In this document: positions 9,584 to 18,784 of the stretch, piece by piece | Numbering within the stretch: the stretch's first letter is position 1 | Layout: each line of letters begins with the position of its first letter | Assembly (NCBI GenBank): GCA_046329435.1 | Contig: JAXLUR010000002.1 | Coordinates: 682,001 to 746,000 of the forward strand | Origin: M3007 sp046329435 | GTDB taxonomy: Bacteria > Bacteroidota > Bacteroidia > Chitinophagales > Saprospiraceae | Direction of reading: 5' to 3' | DNA: 64,000 bases | The notes under the pieces: generated by a model | The model's input: only the letters and a program-made list of their open reading frames with translations | The model's database searches: none | What the model was told of the DNA's origin: nothing | Made by a program: the position numbers and the translations under genes

Positions 9584-9982
9584 ATGGCAATTGAAATGCA
9601 AAAAGTAAAGGAAAAAGCCCGCCGCATCACCCGCATTATCCTCTGGAGTGGTCTGGTGGTCGCAATACTGGCTGCTGCCGGCTATTACTTCTGGCGCACC
9701 TATACGGTCAGCGACGGTACGCGTACCGGCACCTTGTACAAAATATCGCGCAAAGGCTATGTGTTCAAGACCTACGAAGGCGAATTGCAGCTGGCCGGCA
9801 CGGATATGATGACCCAGCTGAGCGTCTGGAGTTTTTCAGCCAGCGACGCGGCGGTAGCCGACCAGTTGCGCCTCAACGAAGGCAAGGTCGTGACCTGCTA
9901 TTACCATGAGCTCGTCGATGCATTTCCCTGGCAGGGCGAAACCGATTACCTTGTGTACAAGGTGGAGCCGGTCAGTAAGTAG
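9584..9982 (+). CDS. Membrane-anchored conserved hypothetical protein
   Basis: This 132-residue protein has a basic N-terminus (KEKARRITR), one membrane helix at about residues 19-38, then a roughly 90-residue soluble domain. The domain contains VSDGTRTGTLYKISRKGYVFKTYEGELQL and ends in DYLVYKVEPV. Small proteins of this kind are widespread in Bacteroidota and, as I recall, sometimes carry a 6-phosphogluconate dehydrogenase label; nothing here supports that enzyme. Topology suggests one anchor with the domain outside the cytoplasm. The function is unknown. It converges on the transporter gene downstream. Confidence 0.75.
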   Translation: MAIEMQKVKEKARRITRIILWSGLVVAILAAAGYYFWRTYTVSDGTRTGTLYKISRKGYVFKTYEGELQLAGTDMMTQLSVWSFSASDAAVADQLRLNEGKVVTCYYHELVDAFPWQGETDYLVYKVEPVSK

Positions 9983-9991
9983 ACGCCTGCC

Positions 9992-11368
9992 TCAGGCTAC
10001 TTCCCGAAAACGCCGGAATGCCCACCAGCCGGCCAGCGAAAACAAAACGGCCATTACGGTGGACAGTTGGACGCCCGCGGGGTTTTCCATGCTGCGTCCG
10101 AGCAACAATAAGGACGGAAAAATCAGGTTGGCCAGTGATATGCCGGCTTTCATGACAAATGCCCGCACGCCGAAAAACATGCCGGCGAGCTGCCGGCCAC
10201 TGCTTTTTTCTTCCCGCTCCACCAGATCGCCGATCAGAGCATTGGGCAATATGCCAAAAACCGCCAGGGGCCATGCCGCAGTGACGGCCAACGCGTACAA
10301 CAACTGCAGTTTATCAAACGGGATAAGCCGCGCCAGCCCGACCACCACAAAAAGGCCGATAAAAATCCAGAACGCAGCCTGAATCATTTTGCGTTTGCCC
10401 AGCCGTTTTTCCAGCCACATTACCGGGGCGTAAAACACAAAACTGCTCAGGAAACTGATCAGAGAGAATGTAAAGGCATCGGTTTTGTCGAGGCCCAGCA
10501 TCAGGGTCACGTAGTAACTGATGCCCAGCTGGATAAAATTGAGCGACAGCCAGTACATCAAATCCGAAGTCAGAAAGACCCTGAAATCGCGGTTGCCCAG
10601 TACAATGGACAAGGCATCGCGCAGCCGGTGTTCGGAAGGCGTTTGCCGGGCATACCTGTTTTCGCGAAGAAAGAGGGCCGGCAGCAGCATAAAAAACAGC
10701 GCTGCGCTGTTGAGCAATACCTGCGTTTGCTGAAAAGCTTCAACAGGTTGTTTTCCAAGGCTTTCGAAATAACCCTGCAAGGCATACGCCGAATTGCCGG
10801 CAATAAACCCCAGGGCCCAGGCGATCGACAGCAAGGTGCTGATCCGCATGCGGTCTGCTGCCGAATGACCCAGTTCGGGGATCAGGGCCGAGTAGGGTAT
10901 GACGTAAAACGCGAAAAAAAAGAAATAGGCGCCCAGGCAAAATGCCAGCCAGGCGAAATTGACAGCGCTCTCGCTGGAATGCGGCGGGAAAAAAACCAGC
11001 GTAGCAAAAACGGCAAACGGTACGGCCCCGCGCAGCAAAAACCAGCGGCGCTTGCCGTATCGTGCTTTCGAACGGTCGCTCCAGTTGGCAACCACGGGGT
11101 CGAGTATGGCGTCAAGGAAACGACCGGCTGCACTGAGTATCCCGATGAGCGTAAAAATACCCAGCACGGCGCCCTGAAATATGAAAGGCGGGAAAACAGC
11201 CTTGCCGGTTTCAGGAGGCATATAAAAATAAATCAGCAGGTTGCCGACGCCATACGCCGCCAGCGACCAGCCCAGCTGCCCGAAGCCATACAACAGGAGC
11301 GCTCCCAAAGGCGGGCGCTCGGGGAAGGAAGGAGTGGACGGATCGGCAGGAATGGGTGATTTCGGCAT
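9992..11368 (-). CDS. MFS transporter, GPH (glycoside-pentoside-hexuronide:cation) type
   Basis: This 458-residue protein has about twelve hydrophobic helices. The early helix GLAAYGVGNLLIYF-like region, DAILDPVVANWSDRSKARYGKRR and RGAVPFAVFATLVFF reproduce the GPH/MelB signature of loop 2-3 (D-P-x2-x-x2-SD-x-R-x2-GRR). The substrate cannot be told from sequence. GPH members usually carry sugars or other small solutes with Na+ or H+. It is transcribed toward the small membrane protein and divergently from the outer-membrane pair. The first 22 residues are Pro/Ser-rich and cytoplasmic. Confidence 0.85.
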   Translation of the reverse strand: MPKSPIPADPSTPSFPERPPLGALLLYGFGQLGWSLAAYGVGNLLIYFYMPPETGKAVFPPFIFQGAVLGIFTLIGILSAAGRFLDAILDPVVANWSDRSKARYGKRRWFLLRGAVPFAVFATLVFFPPHSSESAVNFAWLAFCLGAYFFFFAFYVIPYSALIPELGHSAADRMRISTLLSIAWALGFIAGNSAYALQGYFESLGKQPVEAFQQTQVLLNSAALFFMLLPALFLRENRYARQTPSEHRLRDALSIVLGNRDFRVFLTSDLMYWLSLNFIQLGISYYVTLMLGLDKTDAFTFSLISFLSSFVFYAPVMWLEKRLGKRKMIQAAFWIFIGLFVVVGLARLIPFDKLQLLYALAVTAAWPLAVFGILPNALIGDLVEREEKSSGRQLAGMFFGVRAFVMKAGISLANLIFPSLLLLGRSMENPAGVQLSTVMAVLFSLAGWWAFRRFREVA

Positions 11369-11508
11369 CGGCAGATTTTGCGGGGCAAGTTATGCACGGG
11401 TTGAAATTAGCTTCTTGAAAAACATTAGTAAAATTTTAACGCACAAATCAATTACCGAGCCGCATCTTTCGCGGCGAATACGTTTGGCTAAAAAATTATT
11501 GCCTGATT

Positions 11509-12156
11509 ATGACCAATCTACACCTGACCCTGTTTCTCCTGTTACCCTCCTTCCTGTGGGCCCAGACAGACAGCCCCGAACCCCCGGCCCGCCGATTCGA
11601 TGTAGGCCTGAACATCACCAATACCATTACGACGGTTCTCGGTACCAACAGCAACAACCTGACCGCCGACCCTTATCTGCTCAGTTTCCGATGGGGCGAG
11701 TTTGACCGGCGCAGGTGGCGGGCCGGTATCAATTTCAAATTGCGCCACAAGAATGGAACGGATGTAACCGGCCTGACCACCGATCAAAAAGAAACCGGCG
11801 CCGATCTGCGTCTGGGCTATGAATGGGTCAAACCTATGTCGCGCCAACTGGCATTTTTTTGGGGGCTCGATGGCGTCTTTGGCTATCAGGGCAACGAAAT
11901 TGAATCTATTTCGGTTTTCGGCGCCTCTTCCTTCCTGAAAAACGAAACGTGGAGTTTCGGTGGCGGGCCCGTGCTGGGTTTGCAGTGGCGGGTGCTGCCA
12001 CGGGTATCGCTTACCACCGAATGCTCGATTTACGCGGTGTATAAAACAGGTTATGAGAAAGTAGATGCCCCGCCCGATGTGCGCAACGACCCGGTCAGCG
12101 AATTTCAACTGCGCCCCTTGTTACCTTCTTCCCTGTTTGTTCATTTTTCCTTTTAA
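11509..12156 (+). CDS. Predicted outer-membrane beta-barrel protein
   Basis: This 215-residue protein has a signal peptide (about residues 1-18, ending LWAQ). Alternating hydrophobic strands follow, for example VGLNITNTITTVLG, RAGINFKLR and FWGLDGVFGY, and the C-terminus is the aromatic SLFVHFSF, as in outer-membrane barrels. The strand count suggests an 8- to 10-stranded barrel. No specific family is recognised. The next gene starts 3 bases after its stop and encodes a paralogue, so the two form an operon. Confidence 0.7.
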   Translation: MTNLHLTLFLLLPSFLWAQTDSPEPPARRFDVGLNITNTITTVLGTNSNNLTADPYLLSFRWGEFDRRRWRAGINFKLRHKNGTDVTGLTTDQKETGADLRLGYEWVKPMSRQLAFFWGLDGVFGYQGNEIESISVFGASSFLKNETWSFGGGPVLGLQWRVLPRVSLTTECSIYAVYKTGYEKVDAPPDVRNDPVSEFQLRPLLPSSLFVHFSF

Positions 12157-12159
12157 GCC

Positions 12160-12750
12160 ATGCCGAAAAAACTATTCCTGCTAACCCTGCTGGCCATCTT
12201 GTCGGGCACGTCGCTTCTGGCACAAACAAAAGCCGACAGCCTGAGCCGGCCCGAGCAACTCGGCTTCCGCAAAAACGTGGGGCTCAACATGACCCCCTTG
12301 GTCACCCAACTCATCCCGCTCAATCGCTCCAATCCGAACGACGCGGGACCCTATCTCATCCATTTCAAAACATTCGGGCCGCGCAACCGCTACGCTTTCC
12401 GTTTCTCGGCCGGCTTCCACATCGTCCCAGATGCCAATGGCGACCTCGAAGACCCCCAGCTCAGCATTTCCATGGGCTGGGAAAAGCGCCGCAGCCTGGG
12501 CGGCCGGTGGTCTTATACGCGCGGCTTCGATTTTGTCATCCTGGGCGGCGACCTCAATATCCCCGGCACGAACCAGTCGAGCGAAACCGCCTTTTTGGGC
12601 GGCGGCCCGGTCTGGGGACTCGAATATTTTATACAGCCGCGCATCAGTATCGGCACCGAAGCGTCGCTGATTGTGGGCCTGGTGCCCGATTTCGGATTTG
12701 CCGTTGATTTTATTCCGCCGGTTGGTTTGTTTTTAAATCATTATTTTTGA
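12160..12750 (+). CDS. Predicted outer-membrane beta-barrel protein, paralogue of the preceding gene
   Basis: This 196-residue protein has a clear signal peptide (KLFLLTLLAILSGTSLLAQ). Its layout parallels the upstream gene: VGLNMTPLVTQLIPLN near the N-terminus, a GPYLIHFKTF strand, FLGGGPVWGLEYFIQPRISIGTEASL (compare FGGGPVLGLQWRVLPRVSLTTECSI upstream) and a C-terminal aromatic residue. The match points to an old tandem duplication. It is three bases from its neighbour and co-transcribed. The function is unknown. Confidence 0.7.
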   Translation: MPKKLFLLTLLAILSGTSLLAQTKADSLSRPEQLGFRKNVGLNMTPLVTQLIPLNRSNPNDAGPYLIHFKTFGPRNRYAFRFSAGFHIVPDANGDLEDPQLSISMGWEKRRSLGGRWSYTRGFDFVILGGDLNIPGTNQSSETAFLGGGPVWGLEYFIQPRISIGTEASLIVGLVPDFGFAVDFIPPVGLFLNHYF

Positions 12751-12865
12751 TCAATCAGCCAACGTTTTGACCTTAAAAACCGTCTTGCTTCAACAATGCC
12801 CCTGACATGCCCTTTTTAAGTCAACCTGAACTTCTTCACCTTATTTGTAAAAAATCTGTTTTGTC

Positions 12866-14086
12866 ATGAAAATCAAATTTCCGCTCCTGTTCGCAGCCCT
12901 GGCAGGCATGACCTGGTTCATCGCCTGTAAGGCGGACCCTGAAACCTCCGCGCTCAATCTTCAGCCCAATCTGCCCGACCAGCCTTACGATTACGCCCTG
13001 AATGTGCCAGGCGAGTTTGGCAACAATATCTCCGGGGGTGTCCAGATTGTCATCACCGCGCAAGGCGACACTTTGCTGATTCCTTTTGAAGGAGGTTTCG
13101 GTTTTGGTTTCGGATTTAACCCCCAAAATCCGTCCATTACCAATGCCGGCGCTACGCTCGGCCGCGTTTTGTTTTACGACCCGCAACTGTCGCTGAACAA
13201 CCGCATCTCCTGCGCCTCCTGCCACAAACAGGAACTGGCCTTCAGCGACGGCAAGGCCGGCAGTACGGGTTTCGGCGGCAGCGTGACGCCCCGCAACTCG
13301 ATGGCCATTCTCAATGCCGGCTTCAACCACAATCTGTTCTGGGATTCGCGCGTGGCCAATGTCGGCGAACTCGTGACCAAACCCATCCAGAACCACATCG
13401 AAATGGGGATGGAAGAAATGGCCAACCTCGAGCGCAAACTGACTGCTATCGACTACTATCCGGCCCTTTTTGAAGCAGCATTCGGCTCCAAAACGGTTAC
13501 CGAAGACCGAATCGGCTCCGCGCTTGCCCAATTCGTTTGCTCCATCACCACGACCAACTCCCGCTTTGATGTCGAACAACGCCAGTCGTTTGCCGGCTTC
13601 ACCACGCTCGAGCAAATGGGGCACGACCTCTTTTTCAGCAGCCGTACCAATTGCAGCCGCTGCCATGCTGCGCCTAATTTTGCAGCCCCCGATTTTGCCG
13701 GCGGCGAATATGGCTCTGGCGGCGGCAGTGTGTTCGGCGGTGGCGGCAACGACCTCAAAGGCGCTGCCAATAACGGGCTGGATCTGTCGTATGCCGACGA
13801 GGGCCTCGGCGAAGGCCGCTTCCGTATTCCCAGCTTGCGCAATATTGCCCTGACGGCTCCCTACATGCACGACGGCCGTTTTGCCACGCTCGGAGAAGTG
13901 ATCGATCACTATGATCACGGCATACAGGCGCACCCGGCACTTGACAAAAATCTGCGCAACAACGATGGCACTCCGAAGCGCATGAACTTGAATCCGCTGG
14001 AAAAACAGGCGCTCATTGCCTTCCTGAATACCCTCACTGACGAAACCGTACTGACCGACCCGCGTTTCTCCAACCCGTTCAAATAA
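12866..14086 (+). CDS. Di-haem cytochrome c peroxidase / MauG-family lipoprotein
   Basis: This 406-residue protein has a lipoprotein signal (FIACK, lipid-modified Cys21). Two c-type haem sites are present: CASCH (Cys116, Cys119, His120) and CSRCH (Cys263, Cys266, His267). PRNSMAILNAGFN and RIPSLRNIALTAPYMHDGRF are family hallmarks around the haem pockets. CcpA/MauG members reduce hydrogen peroxide or perform high-valent haem chemistry in the periplasm. A Gly-rich loop (about residues 285-300) follows the second haem. The gene ends at a long palindromic terminator. Confidence 0.9.
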   Translation: MKIKFPLLFAALAGMTWFIACKADPETSALNLQPNLPDQPYDYALNVPGEFGNNISGGVQIVITAQGDTLLIPFEGGFGFGFGFNPQNPSITNAGATLGRVLFYDPQLSLNNRISCASCHKQELAFSDGKAGSTGFGGSVTPRNSMAILNAGFNHNLFWDSRVANVGELVTKPIQNHIEMGMEEMANLERKLTAIDYYPALFEAAFGSKTVTEDRIGSALAQFVCSITTTNSRFDVEQRQSFAGFTTLEQMGHDLFFSSRTNCSRCHAAPNFAAPDFAGGEYGSGGGSVFGGGGNDLKGAANNGLDLSYADEGLGEGRFRIPSLRNIALTAPYMHDGRFATLGEVIDHYDHGIQAHPALDKNLRNNDGTPKRMNLNPLEKQALIAFLNTLTDETVLTDPRFSNPFK

Positions 14087-14102
14087 CCTGCAACCTGCCC
14101 AC

Positions 14103-14160
14103 AAGTAAAAAGAAAGCGGGGTCGCGTTCGATCGAACGCGGCCCCGCTTTCTTTTTACTT
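14103..14160. terminator. Long near-perfect palindrome, bidirectional terminator
   Basis: Two 29-base arms with no spacer (14103-14131 and 14132-14160) pair throughout except for one T opposite G, which is a wobble in RNA. The core is GC-rich (GCGGGG...CCCCGC), with A-rich 5' and T-rich 3' flanks on both strands. It serves the peroxidase gene (+) and mrdA (-). Confidence 0.9.
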
Positions 14161-14172
14161 GCGGGAAATCAC

Positions 14173-16197
14173 TCAGCGTTTGCCCGTATTCCGACCGTAG
14201 CCGGCGCCTCCTGCCGGGGCAGAGGGAAGGATATAGCCTTGGGGCGGCGCATCCAGGGGCAGGTCGGCCGGTTCGGGCAAACTGTCGCGTTTGCCCGAGG
14301 GGATGGTGCGGGCGGCTTGTATCGACGGACTGTTGCGGACCGAAGCGGGGCGTTTAATGATCCAGGTGTTGAACATGCGCTCTTCGATCTTGATTCGTTC
14401 CGGGAGAATCTGGTGGTCGGGGCGCAGGTATTTTTCGATCATCAGGCTGGCGATCGGCGCAGCGTAGGAGCCGCCCCAGCCGGCATTTTCGACATATACG
14501 GCAATGGCGATTTGCGGGTTTTCTTTGGGGGCAAAAGCGAAAAAGACGGAGTGATCTTCCCCGTGTGGGTTTTGGCTCGTGCCGGTTTTGCCGCAAATCT
14601 GGATATCCGGTATGGCCGACGCATGTGCAGTACCGCGAATCACGCATTGGGCCATACCCTCGACGACCATATCGTAGTAGCGCTTGTCGACGCGGGTTTT
14701 GTGCGGCTGATAGTGCTTCGGATCGATTCGCCCGTTTTTATCCTTGAATTCCTTGGCAAGCCGCGGTGCAAACCATACGCCGCGATTGGCGATGCAGGCC
14801 GCCAGGTTGGCCATTTGCAGGGTGGTAAGTTGCAATTCGCCCTGCCCGATACCCATCGACATGATGGTCGGGGAGTGCCAGCCGCCGAGTTTGCGCGGAT
14901 AGATTTTGTCGTAAAACGCCGAAGTGGGCAGGTTGCCGGGGTTTTCGTTGGGATAGTCGATACCCAGTTGCTGACCGAGGCCGAATTCCTTGCAGTATTC
15001 GGTAAAAACATCCAGCCCTTTTTGGGGATTGCCGAACCCGTACTTGTCTACGATATTTCTGAACTCGTTGAAATAGTAGGTGTTGCAGGAATACCCCAGT
15101 GCATCGACCACATTGCCGACGTGGGCGTGATGGTGGCATTTATACAGACGGCCGGCATAGAAATAACCTCCGTTACAGCTGATTCCCCTGTCTGGATTCA
15201 GCGTGCCTTCCTGCAGGCCCGCCAGTGTTACGACGGTTTTGAAAATCGATCCAGGCGGGTATTTGGCCATGACCGTGCGGTCGAAAAACGGTTTCAGGGT
15301 ATCGGTCAGCAGTTCACTGAACACCTGGCCGCGCTCCTGGGTCATGACCAGGCGGTTGGGGTCGTAGGTCGGGGCGCTGATCATGCACAGGATTTCCCCG
15401 GTTCTGGGTTCTAGCGCAACGATAGAGCCGGTTTTTCCGGTCATCAGCATCTCACCGTAGGCCTGCAGATCAATGTCGATGGTAGAGACCAGGTCGCTGC
15501 CCGAAACCGCCATCGTATCCATTTCGCCGTTTTGAAATTTATCGACAATGCGCCCCAGATTGTCTTTTAGCAAATAGGTTGCGCCCTTTTTCCCGCGCAG
15601 ATAGGGTTCATATTCAAATTCGAGACCTGCCGCGCCGATATAATCGCCGGGTGCGTATATGCCTTTGCCTGCTGCGATATCGCGCGGGTCCACTTCATTG
15701 ATGTAGCCCAGCACGTGTGCGCCTACGCTGTATGGGTAGCCACGGATATTGCGCACCTGGACGAAGAAGCCCGGGAATTCGTACAGGCATTCCTGCAGGG
15801 TGGCGTAGGTTTTATCCGACATTTTGCTGAAAAATACAAACGGGACCTTTTTGGAAAACTTCCCGCTGCGCCAGTCTTTCGTCATGCGTTGACGGAAGTC
15901 TTCTTTGCTGATTGCCAGCAAATTGCACAGTTTCATGGTGTCCATTTTCGGATTGACCTGACTGTAGGTCACCATGAGGTCATACATCGCGTTGTTGTTG
16001 ACGATGAGTTTGCCGTTGCGGTCGAATACCAGCCCCCTGGGCGGATAGGAGGTCAGTTTATCGATGGTTGTGGCATCGGCGCGTTTGCGAAACGACGAAT
16101 CGAACAGCTGCAGCTGAGCCGCTTTGGCCAACAGCGCCAGCGCGCCGATTACAAGCACGATCCGGATATTGCGTTGCCGTTGAATTACAGCCGTCAT
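14173..16197 (-). CDS. mrdA: Penicillin-binding protein 2 (elongation transpeptidase)
   Basis: This 674-residue monofunctional class B PBP has an N-terminal membrane helix (about residues 11-30), a PBP dimer/linker region (YPPRGLVFDRNG at 51-62) and a transpeptidase domain. The three active-site motifs are intact: SIFK (Ser317, Lys320), SCN (Ser370-Asn372) and KTG (537-539). It cross-links peptidoglycan during lateral growth with RodA. It is last in the mreB-mreC-mreD-mrdA operon, 33 bases after mreD. The C-terminal 60 residues are Pro/Ser/Gly-rich and likely disordered. The rodA that often follows is not here. Confidence 0.95.
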   Translation of the reverse strand: MTAVIQRQRNIRIVLVIGALALLAKAAQLQLFDSSFRKRADATTIDKLTSYPPRGLVFDRNGKLIVNNNAMYDLMVTYSQVNPKMDTMKLCNLLAISKEDFRQRMTKDWRSGKFSKKVPFVFFSKMSDKTYATLQECLYEFPGFFVQVRNIRGYPYSVGAHVLGYINEVDPRDIAAGKGIYAPGDYIGAAGLEFEYEPYLRGKKGATYLLKDNLGRIVDKFQNGEMDTMAVSGSDLVSTIDIDLQAYGEMLMTGKTGSIVALEPRTGEILCMISAPTYDPNRLVMTQERGQVFSELLTDTLKPFFDRTVMAKYPPGSIFKTVVTLAGLQEGTLNPDRGISCNGGYFYAGRLYKCHHHAHVGNVVDALGYSCNTYYFNEFRNIVDKYGFGNPQKGLDVFTEYCKEFGLGQQLGIDYPNENPGNLPTSAFYDKIYPRKLGGWHSPTIMSMGIGQGELQLTTLQMANLAACIANRGVWFAPRLAKEFKDKNGRIDPKHYQPHKTRVDKRYYDMVVEGMAQCVIRGTAHASAIPDIQICGKTGTSQNPHGEDHSVFFAFAPKENPQIAIAVYVENAGWGGSYAAPIASLMIEKYLRPDHQILPERIKIEERMFNTWIIKRPASVRNSPSIQAARTIPSGKRDSLPEPADLPLDAPPQGYILPSAPAGGAGYGRNTGKR

Positions 16198-16230
16198 GAG
16201 TTAAGTCAGCACTGAGCAAACGTGGAGAAA

Positions 16231-16758
16231 TCAGATTTTCGGATTGAACAAAAATCCGTAAAAAAACACGAAAATCATACTGAGCAACCAGCAAACGATG
16301 GTTTTCAGCGTGATCTGACCGATATACACAAACGTGAAAGCTTCTACAGAAAAATACCAGAACAGGTGAAAAACGAAAAACAGACCTGCCGACTGCATGT
16401 AGCGCAGGGTGCCAAAATATTCAGGGGAAGGAATGACTTCTTTCCCTGAAAACCCGCCTCGCGGTGCAAAAATACCCAGCACTGTGGGACGAACATAGCC
16501 GGAGAATGCGCCGGCGCTGGCATGTACGCCCGGCGAACCGTAAATAAAATCAACCATCAGTCCGATCAGAAAACCCAGTGCAACCGAACCCGCCCGCGGC
16601 ATCGACATGGGCAGGAAAAAAATGAACAGGGGGTACAGGAGGATATTGAACACGGTATGCCCAACAGTGGCCGGCACGTGGATGAGTACCAGTCCCTGAA
16701 TGGCCAGCAACCCAAGGAACCGCCATAAATTGGGAAAGAAAAAACCGCTATTCTTCAT
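16231..16758 (-). CDS. mreD: Rod shape-determining protein MreD
   Basis: This 175-residue integral membrane protein has five or six hydrophobic helices and the loop GLMVDFIYGSPGVHASAGAFSGYVRP, which resembles the MreD signature (D-x4-s-x3-h-x-a). Its start overlaps the mreC end by 11 bases, implying translational coupling. MreD works with MreC in the elongasome. Identification rests on operon position plus topology, since the primary sequence is weakly conserved in this family. Confidence 0.88.
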   Translation of the reverse strand: MKNSGFFFPNLWRFLGLLAIQGLVLIHVPATVGHTVFNILLYPLFIFFLPMSMPRAGSVALGFLIGLMVDFIYGSPGVHASAGAFSGYVRPTVLGIFAPRGGFSGKEVIPSPEYFGTLRYMQSAGLFFVFHLFWYFSVEAFTFVYIGQITLKTIVCWLLSMIFVFFYGFLFNPKI

Positions 16759-17605
16759 CCTTCGCGCGCCGTTGGAGTGAGTCGATCTGGGTGTAATAAA
16801 CGTTCTTTACCACATATACGTCGCGTACGTCGCCCATGTTTTGGCTGAGTTTCACCCGGATAAGGTGGAAATTGCTGCCCGATGGAATGCTTGATGACAC
16901 GATGGTGCCGACAGGATAGTCTTTGGGAAACAGCAGAGAGTACCCGCTGGTCACGACGGTATCGCCGGGTTGTATAGGCACGTGTTTCGGTATGTCGTTC
17001 AGAATCATTTCCGACGGATTTTCACCGTCCCAAACCAGAGAGCCAAAAAATCCCCGGTTTTTCAAACTGGCCGAAATTTTTGTTTGCCGGTGAAGCACCG
17101 ACATCGCCAGCGCAAAATTGTTGTCGGCAAAACGCACGATGCCTACCACGCCCTGGCGGGTGACTACGCCCGAGTTCTCAGTCACGCCGTCGCTTTTACC
17201 CCGGTTGAGTGTGATCCAGTTGCTGCTGCCGCCGATGTTGTTGCCAATGACTTCGGCCGCGATGAATTCGAAATCGGGCCGATAGATTTTGTGCTTCAAG
17301 GTGTCAAAACTGACCGTAAAAAAGGTGTCGCGATATGGCACTTGTACGGTACGCATGCGCAACAGGAGGGTTTTGAGCGAGTCATTCTCCTGCGCAATCT
17401 GCTCCAGTCGGTCCGGCAAATGGATATAATCCACCACGCCACGCCATTGCTTGTTGATGTTGCCGCCGATCAGCGTGGCGGTATGGGCATAAATTTTCCC
17501 TTGTTCACCGTTGAAATTGACGATCAAATAGGCGCAAACCAACTCCAGTACGGCAAAGGTGAAAAAGCCGCCGTTGCGGATAAAGATCTGAAGCAGGGCG
17601 CGCAT
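16748..17605 (-). CDS. mreC: Rod shape-determining protein MreC
   Basis: This 285-residue protein has one N-terminal membrane helix (about residues 12-30) and a periplasmic coiled-coil segment (about 60-85, EQIAQENDSLKTLLLRM). The double beta-barrel domain is typical of MreC: AEVIGNNIGGSSNWITLNRGKSDGV, then GVVGIVRFADNNFA and GDTVVTSGYSLLFPKDYPVG. It scaffolds PBP2 and links it to MreB. The gene lies 11 bases downstream of mreB and overlaps mreD. Confidence 0.93.
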   Translation of the reverse strand: MRALLQIFIRNGGFFTFAVLELVCAYLIVNFNGEQGKIYAHTATLIGGNINKQWRGVVDYIHLPDRLEQIAQENDSLKTLLLRMRTVQVPYRDTFFTVSFDTLKHKIYRPDFEFIAAEVIGNNIGGSSNWITLNRGKSDGVTENSGVVTRQGVVGIVRFADNNFALAMSVLHRQTKISASLKNRGFFGSLVWDGENPSEMILNDIPKHVPIQPGDTVVTSGYSLLFPKDYPVGTIVSSSIPSGSNFHLIRVKLSQNMGDVRDVYVVKNVYYTQIDSLQRRAKDEE

Positions 17606-17616
17606 GATCGGTCAGG

Positions 17617-18648
17617 TCAGACACTTTTACGGTCGATCAGGAAAGAAAACTTGTCCGAGTTCTGGAGGGCCATGCCGGTACCGCGAACAACAGCGCGCAG
17701 GGGATCTTCTGCGACATGCACGTTGAGCTTGGTTTTTTGCTCAAGGCGCTTGGCCAGCCCGCGCAACAGGGCGCCGCCGCCAGTGAGGTACAAACCTGTT
17801 TTGTAAATATCGGAAGCCAGCTCGGGCGGGGTCAGTTCCAGTGCCTTGAGCACGGCGTCTTCCACTTTGCTGATGCTTTTATCGATAGCATAAGCCACTT
17901 CCTGATAGTTGATCTTGATCTGTTTCGGAATGCCCGTCATCAGGTCGCGGCCGTTTACGGCGTAATCGGCAGGCGGATTTTCCAGTTCGTGCAACGCGGA
18001 ACCTACGTTGATCTTGATCTGTTCGGCGGTGCGCTCCCCGATGAGGATATTGTGCTCCCGCTTCATGTAGTTCATGATATCGTTGGTCAGCTCGTCGCCG
18101 GCGATGCGGATACTTTGATCGCATACGATGCCCGACAGGGCGATCACGGCGATTTCCGTCGTGCCGCCGCCGATGTCGATGACCATGTTGCCAACCGGCT
18201 CTTCGATGTTCAGGCCGATACCCAGGGCAGCTGCCATCGGCTCATGGATGAGGTAGGTTTCCTTGGAGTCGACGTGGTCGGCCGAGTCGAATACGGCGCG
18301 TTTTTCCACTTCGGTGATGCCGCTGGGAATGCAGATCACCATTTTGAGGTGGCTGAAAAGGTTATTGCGCTTGCCGGCCATGCGGATCATGCTTTCGATC
18401 ATGGCTTCGGCAGCCTGGAAGTCGGCAATTACGCCGTCTTTGAGCGGTCGTACGGTTTTGATGTTTTCGTGGGTTTTCTCGTGCATCTGCATCGCTCGCT
18501 GGCCCACTGCAATCGTATTGCCCGATTTTCGGTCGATGGCTACGATGGAAGGTTCGTCCACTATCACTTCACCGTTCGACATGATGAGCGTGTTGGCGGT
18601 GCCCAGGTCGACGGCTAATTCCTGCTTGAAAAATTTAAAGAAGTTCAA
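17617..18648 (-). CDS. mreB: Rod shape-determining actin homologue MreB
   Basis: This 343-residue protein has the actin/HSP70 ATPase signatures: DLGTANTLI (phosphate 1) near the N-terminus, VIDIGGGTTEIAVIAL (phosphate 2) and LTGGGALLRGL (adenosine). The N-terminal MNFFKFF is amphipathic and fits membrane binding. Length is standard for MreB. It is first gene of the shape operon, with a candidate promoter about 50 bases upstream. Presence of mreBCD and mrdA implies rod or elongated growth. Confidence 0.96.
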   Translation of the reverse strand: MNFFKFFKQELAVDLGTANTLIMSNGEVIVDEPSIVAIDRKSGNTIAVGQRAMQMHEKTHENIKTVRPLKDGVIADFQAAEAMIESMIRMAGKRNNLFSHLKMVICIPSGITEVEKRAVFDSADHVDSKETYLIHEPMAAALGIGLNIEEPVGNMVIDIGGGTTEIAVIALSGIVCDQSIRIAGDELTNDIMNYMKREHNILIGERTAEQIKINVGSALHELENPPADYAVNGRDLMTGIPKQIKINYQEVAYAIDKSISKVEDAVLKALELTPPELASDIYKTGLYLTGGGALLRGLAKRLEQKTKLNVHVAEDPLRAVVRGTGMALQNSDKFSFLIDRKSV

Positions 18649-18695
18649 TGTTGGAGGTATTTAGAATCTGAGTGAGGGTTTTTTCAAAAAGCGGG

Positions 18696-18703
18696 CAAAA
18701 CTA
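18696..18703 (-). promoter_or_regulatory. Candidate -7 box of the mreB operon promoter
   Basis: On the minus strand this reads TAGTTTTG, a perfect TAnnTTTG box, 48 bases before the mreB ATG. A TTTG element (18730-18733) lies 26 bases further upstream, slightly beyond the usual spacing. Confidence 0.4.
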
Positions 18704-18784
18704 AGCAGTTTTTCAGGTTTTTTAGCGCCCAAACACGAGTTTAATATAAAAAAATGGGTTAAAAATCGGGGAATAAACCAGGGT

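Noticed and set aside
12836..14104. Minus-strand open frame of 422 codons antisense to the di-haem peroxidase
   Set aside because: The peroxidase has both haem motifs and a lipobox; the antisense product has no signal or family pattern.
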